Positions 6,079-10,563 of a stretch of 10,563 bases of DNA are shown piece by piece. Origin of the DNA: Thermoplasmatales archaeon ex4484_36. Lineage in GTDB: Archaea; Thermoplasmatota; Penumbrarchaeia; Penumbrarchaeales; EX4484-36. The notes under the pieces were generated by a model that saw only the letters and a program-made list of their open reading frames with translations, did not search any database and was not told the DNA's origin. Location of the stretch: positions 1-10,563 of the forward strand of contig NJDV01000044.1 in assembly GCA_002254765.1 (NCBI GenBank), in the 5' to 3' direction. The translations under genes and the position numbers were made by a program. Numbering within the stretch: the first letter of the stretch is position 1; every line of letters begins with the position of its first letter.

Positions 6079-6789
6079 TCACTTCAGCCTCGCCTTGCGG
6101 TACTCCTCCCTCATTCTCCTAGCCTCCCGGGTTCTCCACCAGCCGCAGCTTTTCGGCCCCTCCGGGCAGGGCCCTCTTATGCAGGCCGGGCCTGCCCCTC
6201 TGAAGAGCTCTGGGGCCACCTCTTTAACAAGCCTCAGCATCTCCCAAGCGACCTGGTTTATCTCCCATTGGGCTCTGAAGCACGTCCTCAGGGTGAAGAA
6301 GTGCCAGAGCTCCCGGGCGTTCATAGTAACAACGATGTTGGTCTCAATTCCCTGAGGGAGTATGAAGCGGGCGTCCTCCGCAGGGATTCCCTCTTTTAGA
6401 AGTTTCTGATAGGCCTCTTTGGCCTCCTCCACGATCCTGTTGAACACTTCGTGGGCCCGGGGATTGTCCTTTACCGAGGAGGGCTCCACCACAGAGGCCT
6501 CTTCCACCTTTACATATCGCTGGCTCTGCTGGGAATAGGAGGCAATGCGGTGTCTCACAAGCTGATGGGTCAAGACCCTGGATACGCCCTCTAGGGAGAA
6601 GGTGAAATTGGCATGTTCGAGAACGGAGTGGTGGCCCATGTCCCTCACATGGGAGACCACTCTGCTGGCATCTTCACGGGAGATCTCCCGATATATGTCT
6701 GAGGCCCCCCTCTCCGAATAGCAGCTCTTTGCCGCCGAGCCGCAGAGCCTCTCAGGATCTGCGGTGTAGCTGAGAAGCACAACTCGCAT
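6079..6789 (-). CDS. thyX: Flavin-dependent thymidylate synthase (ThyX)
   Basis: ThyX methylates dUMP to dTMP using methylenetetrahydrofolate (or an archaeal analogue) as carbon donor and NAD(P)H through FAD, replacing ThyA. The 236-residue protein shows the ThyX signature RHRIASYSQQS (R79-H80-R81, then seven residues and S89) followed by QRY, the N-terminal VVLLSYTADPERL, GHHSVLEHANFTF, and the C-terminal LRTCFRAQWEI region. The end carries several cysteines (CIRGPCPEGPKSCG), common in archaeal forms. I prefer ATG 6789, where homologues begin and ggaaagtgat precedes. A TTG at 6858 overlaps the stop of the upstream gene as TTGA and would add 23 residues; translational coupling there cannot be excluded. 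It is the last gene of the minus-strand run and ends next to the convergent TPR gene. Confidence 0.93.
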   Translation of the reverse strand: MRVVLLSYTADPERLCGSAAKSCYSERGASDIYREISREDASRVVSHVRDMGHHSVLEHANFTFSLEGVSRVLTHQLVRHRIASYSQQSQRYVKVEEASVVEPSSVKDNPRAHEVFNRIVEEAKEAYQKLLKEGIPAEDARFILPQGIETNIVVTMNARELWHFFTLRTCFRAQWEINQVAWEMLRLVKEVAPELFRGAGPACIRGPCPEGPKSCGWWRTREARRMREEYRKARLK

Positions 6790-6854
6790 CTTATCACTTT
6801 CCAGCTTTTCCGGGAGCACATCCTTTAAGGCTCCCGGGGGTGTATTGTATTTGC

Positions 6855-7866
6855 TCAAATAGAGCCCAGAATCCTTTTGGCCATCTCCTCGTCGATCCCC
6901 TCTATCATGATGAGGTCCTCTACTGTAGCTTCCTTGAGCTCATCTATGTCTCTGTAGCCGCTCTCCTTGAGCTTCTTTATGATCTCCTCGCTCAACCCTT
7001 CTATCTCCTCCAAGGACTGGGGCTTCTTCCCCTCCCCTTCTCTCTCACCCTTCTCCTCCACCTTCTCCTTCACCTTGCTCTTGTTGGGGAATATGATTCC
7101 CTTGATCTTCCCGAGGACGCCCTTTATGTTTTGTATGATAGCGCTCACAGCCCCCGGCCCCTTCTGTTTGACCTCCTCCTCCGCTGCCTCCTCTTTTTTC
7201 TCCTCAGCCTCAGGGGTCACCTCAGGTGTCTCCTCCTTCGGGACTGTATATGCCCGGACGGCCTCCATCACCTTTGCGGCCAGGTTCTTGCCCACCCCCT
7301 CGATTTCCATAAGCTCCTTCTCCGTGACCTGAGGGCCGTCTTCTCCCCAATCCCCCTGAATCTGCTGAGGTCCTCTACCGCAGAGCCTGCAATCTTCTCA
7401 ACAGTGTTGATCCCATTTTCGTAGAGGGTCTTCAGTGTCTGGCGGGTCACCCCGGGGATGTCTCTGAAGAGCTCGGAGAACTCTTCGAAGGAGAGCTCCA
7501 CAGCCTCAGAGGCCGCTGCCTCCTCGGGGGCCTTTTCAGCCTCAACAGCTCCGTGGGGTACCTGTTTATGATTTCCTGAACCACATCCCTTCTCAGACGG
7601 GGTATTGTCAGCAGGATCTCCTCAAGTCTCCCACCCCCATACTCCTTAGCCCTGGCGATGACCTTCTCCGCCACCTTCTCTCCCACACCCTTGATCTTGA
7701 TAAGCTCTTCAATCGTAGCGTTCTGGAGTTTCTCTACGGTGTCGTATCCGGCGCCATATATGGCCTCGAGGGCCTCCCTCCTCACCCCCCTCATCCCTGA
7801 GAAGATCACATAGAAATCGTTTAGGCTGAGCTTTTGTTCCGCAGGTCTCGCAGTTCTCCCGGCCAT
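6855..7866 (-). pseudogene. Helix-hairpin-helix repeat protein, broken by two frame changes
   Basis: Three overlapping minus-strand reading frames carry consecutive parts of one helix-hairpin-helix (HhH) repeat protein. Part 1 starts at ATG 7866 (GGTGAT four bases upstream) and holds KIKGVGEKVAEKVIARAKEY. Near 7555-7558 the sense continues in another frame (AVEAEKAPEE, then VELSFEEFSELF and FRGIGEKTA). Near 7350-7375 it changes again (QVTEKELMEIEGVGKNLAAK), runs through an acidic linker, and ends with YRDIDELKEATVEDLIMIEG at the TGA 6855-6857. One extra base at each point would restore an open frame of about 337 residues. HhH pairs bind the DNA or RNA backbone; a nucleic-acid role is inferred. 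Part 3 alone could be made from ATG 7310 (ggag upstream, 151 residues), and part 1 ends at 7447. Causes may be real decay, small deletions, sequencing errors or programmed frameshifting. Confidence 0.75.
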
Positions 7867-7919
7867 CTGTATCACCTTTGCTGGTTTAAAGAGAAGTGAC
7901 CCTGAATAAGCCTCTTTGT

Positions 7920-7930
7920 ATTTATAAATT
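7920..7930 (-). promoter_or_regulatory. TATA box for the HhH-thyX transcript
   Basis: The minus strand reads TTTATAAATA (7930-7921 within aatttataaatac), a strong archaeal box A. A start about 25 nt downstream, near 7900, would leave a leader of about 30 nt with the GGTGAT ribosome binding site before ATG 7866. The box overlaps the stop codon of the DUF54 gene (7929-7931), so packing is very tight. Confidence 0.6.
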
Positions 7931-8369
7931 AACCATCAGGCCCTATGAACCTCCTCAGGGTCCTTATGGCCCCCTCTCTCCCCCTGGGGTAGGAGGCTAT
8001 CTTGAACCTGAGGACGACAGGCTCTCTTCCCCGAGCGAGAGCTATCTCCCCCCGGTAGGCTTTCATCTTATCCAGCCTTATGTGAAGCACCCCCTCATCG
8101 TCCACCCTATCCTCTATCTGTGTGAAAAGCTCCTCTCCCACCTCCTCCATCACTCTTTTCAACACGCTCCCAGCTCTGGAGGAGGACCGCAGGGTCCAGC
8201 GAAGTATCCCAATGGGGTTCTTATGGTACCCCTCCGCGTAGGTCTCCTCAAAGGAGCTTGCGGAGAAGGCATCCTCTCCAAGGATGTTCCTGACAGCTTC
8301 AACCACCTTCTCTTTCTCCTCCGTAGCGTGAACGAATACCTCTACCGTCATATAATGGAAGTATTTCAT
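7929..8369 (-). CDS. RNA-binding protein, DUF54/COG1325 (predicted exosome-associated)
   Basis: The 146-residue protein matches the archaeal DUF54 family by its overall pattern: VEVFVHATEEKEKVVEAVRN at the start, GYHKNPIGILRWTLRSS in the middle, then RVDDEGVLHIRLDKMKAYRG and a final basic strand-helix unit. These proteins have a dsRBD-like fold and have been predicted, not proven, to act with the archaeal exosome or in tRNA/rRNA processing. The length is normal for the family. The start is firm: gaggtgaga directly precedes ATG 8369. That ATG overlaps the TGA of the aldolase remnant upstream as ATGA, so the two genes were once translationally coupled. The TAA overlaps the promoter of the next gene. 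No catalytic residues are expected or seen. Confidence 0.85.
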   Translation of the reverse strand: MKYFHYMTVEVFVHATEEKEKVVEAVRNILGEDAFSASSFEETYAEGYHKNPIGILRWTLRSSSRAGSVLKRVMEEVGEELFTQIEDRVDDEGVLHIRLDKMKAYRGEIALARGREPVVLRFKIASYPRGREGAIRTLRRFIGPDG

Positions 8370-8751
8370 TCTCTCACCTCTAGCTTCAGGGCAGTTAAAA
8401 GCAGGACCTTTGATGAGAACTCAAGGGAGGAGATGAGATGAAGGGCCTCTGTGAGGTCCTTTCCTCCGGCGAAGACCCCATGGGCGGCTACAACTACGAC
8501 CCGCCCCCCCTCAAAGGCCCTGGAGACCTCCTCAGCGGCCTCCTGAGATCCTGCAGGTTCCTTCAGGTGGAGGACCGGGACCTCACCCAGCACCTCTTTT
8601 CCCTCCACGTCAAGAGGGACTATTGACCGCAGTCCCTTCAGGCTCAGTGGGAGAGGTTTCCGCTGTGAGAGGTGTTAAGCCCCCTCCTGTCAAGCCATGA
8701 CCCTATCCTGACGAACTCCTCAAAAACCTTCTTGGGGATGTTCTGCGTCAT
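8366..8751 (-). pseudogene. Class II aldolase (FucA/AraD-like) remnant with internal deletion
   Basis: The N-terminal piece starts at ATG 8751 and reads as a class II aldolase N-terminus, with a helix (VFEEFVRIGSWLDRRGLNTS) followed by the phosphate-binding SGNLS, then stops at TGA 8646-8644. The C-terminal piece lies in another frame, open from 8674 to the TGA 8368-8366, and is also typical: IVPLDVEGKEVLGEV, then KEPAGSQE, then VVVVAAHGVFAGGKDLTEAL with the zinc-ligand histidine. About 75 residues that should lie between, including the catalytic glutamate and the HxH zinc ligands, are missing, with the join near 8650. Family members are about 180 residues; together the pieces make fewer than 120. 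The enzyme, which would cleave sugar phosphates, cannot be active as read here. A TATA box 29 nt before ATG 8751 suggests a leaderless transcript. An 80-residue C-terminal product from GTG 8608 is possible but would lack the active site. Confidence 0.8.
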
Positions 8752-8770
8752 CCGGAGTGCGTATAATGGA

Positions 8771-8787
8771 GGGGTTATTTAAACCCC
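8771..8787. promoter_or_regulatory. Palindromic divergent TATA element
   Basis: The sequence ggggttatttaaacccc has 6-bp arms, ggggtt (8771-8776) and aacccc (8782-8787), around attta. Its A/T core gives a TATA-like box on both strands: TTTAAATA on the minus strand, about 29 nt before ATG 8751 (leaderless), and ttatttaaa on the plus strand, about 60 nt before ATG 8838. It may serve both divergent genes, or the dyad may be an operator. A second plus-strand candidate is the gtttaaag at about 8808-8815. Confidence 0.45.
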
Positions 8788-8837
8788 GGGGAGCTTTTCG
8801 GAACAAAGTTTAAAGAGAGGAAAATTTAGGTGGCATT

Positions 8838-9437
8838 ATGGTATCGAAGAGGACTGCTATGAGAAGCCCCCGGGAGGAGGAGAAACCCTCACCTTTGCCT
8901 CTCATAATTATAGCAGTGCTTGTTGCGATTCTGGTGGGGGCTGGTTACTTCGTCAGCGAAAGGGCTTATTCTGACGAGGAGGGAGGATCGTCGTCAATAG
9001 ATTACGTTGACGATGGGGGAGGAGATGCTGGGGGCGCCCCTGCCTTTGTTCTGGTAACAACGGAGGGCAAAAGGATAGACTCCAGAAGCCTGAAGGGGAA
9101 GGTCATTGTATTGGACCTCATGGCCACGTGGTGCGCCCCATGCTCTTATCAGGTGGATGAGCTGAAGGATGTGAGAGCGAGATACTCCACAGAGGATGTG
9201 GTTATAATCTCGGTGGACATTGACCCCAACGAGAGCGCATCTCAGCTTAAAGAATACAAGGATTCCAAGGGTGCCAACTGGGACTTCTGCATGGCTACTG
9301 AGGACTTCCGTGATAACTACCCCGCCGATGCCATCCCCACCCTTTATATACTGGACAGAGATTTTGATATATACAAGGTCTATCGGGGTGCCAAGAGCTC
9401 CGAGGAGCTCTCCTCCACCATTGATAGCATCCTGTAG
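8838..9437 (+). CDS. Membrane-anchored TlpA/ResA-like thioredoxin
   Basis: The 199-residue protein has a charged cytoplasmic N-terminus, one membrane segment at about residues 19-39 ([20 protein letters not shown]), an acidic and Gly/Ser-rich linker to about 66, and an extracytoplasmic thioredoxin-fold domain. The redox motif is WCAPC (W98, C99, C102), preceded by the AlkA/TlpA-type lead [11 protein letters not shown], with [10 protein letters not shown] and the cis-proline loop AIPTLYI (P167) following. Such proteins reduce disulfides outside the membrane, for example in cytochrome c or other exported proteins; the substrate here is unknown. ATG 8838 is supported by aggtgg (8828-8833). The gene is intact, unlike both neighbours. 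The next gene starts within 5 to 14 bases of its stop, so they are probably co-transcribed, although no functional link is apparent. It could equally be classed with archaeal Redoxin or AhpC/TSA-like proteins. Confidence 0.88.
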   Translation: MVSKRTAMRSPREEEKPSPLPLIIIAVLVAILVGAGYFVSERAYSDEEGGSSSIDYVDDGGGDAGGAPAFVLVTTEGKRIDSRSLKGKVIVLDLMATWCAPCSYQVDELKDVRARYSTEDVVIISVDIDPNESASQLKEYKDSKGANWDFCMATEDFRDNYPADAIPTLYILDRDFDIYKVYRGAKSSEELSSTIDSIL

Positions 9438-9441
9438 GGAG

Positions 9442-10120
9442 GTGCCCGATCTGGTCAAGATTCCCCCCAGCCATCCTAGATACCGTTCTCTCATGGAGAG
9501 GGAGCGGCTCGTTGAGGCCTTCAGGAAGGGGCTTGTTGCACCCGAGGGCCTTCTTGCCCATGGAAGGGGAGAGGCTTTTGATTACATTCTGGGAGAACAC
9601 ACTATGGAGGTGGCGGAGGAGGCGAATAGAGGTCAACCTCTTCTACAGAAGCGAGGAGAGGGTGAGAAAGCTTGTAAAGAGGCTCCAGGAGGAGGGTGCC
9701 CGAGGAGTTCTCGGGGAGAGGCCAGACAGGAAGATTGAGGGGCTTGACCACCCCCGGGCACTCTGCTGCACTGAAGGTATATACACTGCTGATTGGGTTC
9801 TTCTCTCCCTTGAGGATGGAGACAGGACCGAGGCCCTGGCAAGGTGGGGGAAAAAGATTGTAGCTGTGGATCTAAATCCCCTCTCCAGGACGGCTAGGGC
9901 TGCCACCGTCACCATCGTTGACAACATCACCAGAGCCTTCCCCAACCTTGTGAAGAAGGTGGAGGGCCTCAAGGAAAAGCTGGAGAGGGGGGAGGTGACA
10001 AGGGAGGATCTCGAGGAGATGGTCAGAAGATGGGACAACAACGAGGCCCTTGCCAGGGCGGTGGAAGAGATTATAAGATACCTTGAGAGGGAGGTGGAGA
10101 GTTGGAGAGGCTTAAGGTGA
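9442..10120 (+). pseudogene. 4-phosphopantoate--beta-alanine ligase (phosphopantothenate synthetase) with internal deletion
   Basis: This archaeal enzyme joins 4-phosphopantoate and beta-alanine with ATP in coenzyme A synthesis. The N-terminal part ([40 protein letters not shown]) is read in one frame to about 9627; the C-terminal part ([53 protein letters not shown]) is in another frame from about 9626 to the TGA at 10118-10120. In family members about 38-40 residues, including a VNGN segment, lie between these two parts; here they are missing and the frame changes at the join. So the gene as read is broken, though a CoA synthesis enzyme would normally be needed. Start: GTG 9442 overlaps the only Shine-Dalgarno (gggaggtg); a CTG at 9451 lies at ideal spacing and would give [11 protein letters not shown], like family N-termini. 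The 3' end overlaps the next gene by 19 bases. Confidence 0.85.
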
Positions 10121-10380
10121 GAACCGGGGAGAGAGAGGAGCTCAAGGATATAACAGGTGAAATTGAAAGAATTATAGAAAAGAAGGGCTGGAAGGACTAC
10201 GAAGGGAATTCCGACGCCCACATCAAGGCGTCCCTCACTGGGAGCTCTCTCCTTCTAATGGTCGAGGGGGGCCGCCTCCGGCTGGGTAGATGGCAGAGGG
10301 TCTTCTTTGCAGAGTTCGACGGGCCCAGGCAGAGGGAGGTCTGGATCAGCTTCCTCCCATCACAACGTTGTCCGGGTTGA
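10102..10380 (+). pseudogene. YjbQ/UPF0047-family protein with internal deletion
   Basis: The family has a YjbQ beta-barrel fold and weak thiamine-phosphate synthase activity has been reported for members; the main role is unclear. The reading frame gives 92 residues where family members have about 130-140. The N-terminus (LKVRTGEREELKDITGEIER) and the C-terminal half (EGNSDAHIKASLTGSSL, then GRWQRVFFAEFDGPRQREVW) fit well, but the strand block with the conserved VPHTTAAV and NE segments that should follow GWKD is absent, with the join near 10198-10203 and the frame kept. About 44 residues are missing. The last residues (LPSQRCPG) are not family-like and run into the convergent gene, so the 3' end also looks cut. 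TTG 10102 is a credible start, with ggaggtg (10090-10096) five bases before it, inside the end of the phosphopantothenate synthetase gene. An in-frame small protein could still be made. Confidence 0.75.
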
Positions 10381-10563
10381 GGGAGAACCTCACGGCCATG
10401 TGGGAGAGGTTGTAGGAGAGGAGAGAGGCCTCAACGCCCAGCAGGAAGCCTATGAGGACTATGAGAGCCGCGGTTAGGGGGATTCCTGGATGGGTGAGGG
10501 GATAGATTGTGGAAAGGGAGAGGGCTATGACACCTGCTAGGGGGAAAACGATGAATGAGAGCA
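10346..10563 (-). CDS. MgtE/SLC41-like membrane protein, C-terminal part (start outside window, 3' end abnormal)
   Basis: On the minus strand a frame is open from the window edge to the TGA at 10348-10346, giving 71 residues. There are two hydrophobic segments, FIVFPLAGVIALSLSTIYPL and TAALIVLIGFLLGVEASLLS, followed by VRFSLNPDNVV, which resembles the (G)LDPDNVVIP motif of MgtE/SLC41 divalent-cation channels. In that family this motif is followed by a further conserved stretch with an aspartate and a last membrane helix; here it is replaced by MGGS and a stop. The gene is therefore probably cut at its 3' end at about 10350-10358, at the same point where the convergent YjbQ gene loses its normal end. 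Its product would carry Mg2+ or similar ions if complete. The family call rests on one motif and topology, so it is moderate. Confidence 0.55.
   Translation of the reverse strand, partial: LSFIVFPLAGVIALSLSTIYPLTHPGIPLTAALIVLIGFLLGVEASLLSYNLSHMAVRFSLNPDNVVMGGS

Noticed and set aside
6840..7424. Plus-strand hydrophobic leucine-rich reading frame
   Set aside because: It is the antisense of the acidic coiled and linker part of the HhH gene; Glu/Lys-rich codons read as Leu/Ser/Phe on the other strand.
7896..8441. Plus-strand reading frame of 181 residues
   Set aside because: Antisense of the DUF54 gene, which has clear family motifs and a strong ribosome binding site.
7300..10380. Introns, inteins or split genes as the cause of the broken frames
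   Set aside because: Protein-coding blocks are missing rather than interrupted by additional sequence, and the missing blocks are not found elsewhere in the window.
10102..10380. Complete small novel gene of 92 residues
   Set aside because: Both ends match the YjbQ family so well, and the missing centre is so conserved in that family, that a shortened YjbQ gene is the better reading.

Overview
The window is archaeal chromosomal DNA. The evidence is the gene content: bifunctional archaeal fructose-1,6-bisphosphate aldolase/phosphatase, the short archaeal triosephosphate isomerase, a DUF54/COG1325 RNA-binding protein, archaeal phosphopantothenate synthetase and ThyX. It is supported by TATA-like boxes about 25-33 nt before likely transcript starts, GGAGGTGAT-type ribosome binding sites, a tRNA without encoded CCA, and frequent AGG/AGA and ATA codons. 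The host is probably a euryarchaeal or Thermoplasmatota-like lineage, but I cannot fix it further from the sequence.

Layout. 1-399 is the C-terminal end of a charged coiled-coil protein. 400-756 is non-coding. It holds a perfect 40-bp tandem duplication, each unit carrying 21 nt of the 3' end of the neighbouring tRNA-Lys(CUU) gene (757-830, minus strand), which looks like a scar of tRNA-targeted integration. 980-4311 is a tight plus-strand operon: FBP aldolase/phosphatase, TIM and PurF, linking gluconeogenesis with the first step of purine synthesis. 4390-6078 is a second plus-strand operon: a ParA/Soj ATPase, a coiled-coil protein whose first 17 residues look like the ParA-activating N-terminus of ParB but which has no ParB DNA-binding or CTPase domain, and a small one-TPR protein. 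This trio is the best candidate for an undescribed system, a ParA positioning or segregation module with a non-ParB partner.

6079-8751 is read on the minus strand: a class II aldolase remnant, a DUF54 RNA-binding protein, a helix-hairpin-helix repeat protein broken by two frame changes, and ThyX. 8838-10380 is read on the plus strand: a membrane-anchored TlpA-like thioredoxin, a phosphopantothenate synthetase and a YjbQ-family protein. The window ends in a truncated minus-strand MgtE/SLC41-like membrane protein.

The right third is odd. Three neighbouring genes (aldolase, phosphopantothenate synthetase, YjbQ) each keep recognisable N- and C-terminal parts but lack an internal block of about 40-75 residues, the YjbQ/MgtE convergence point also looks cut, and the helix-hairpin-helix gene changes frame twice. 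The left two thirds look intact. Either this is a real decaying segment or it is a series of assembly errors; read mapping would decide. All protein family calls rest on recognition of motifs by eye, without database searches.
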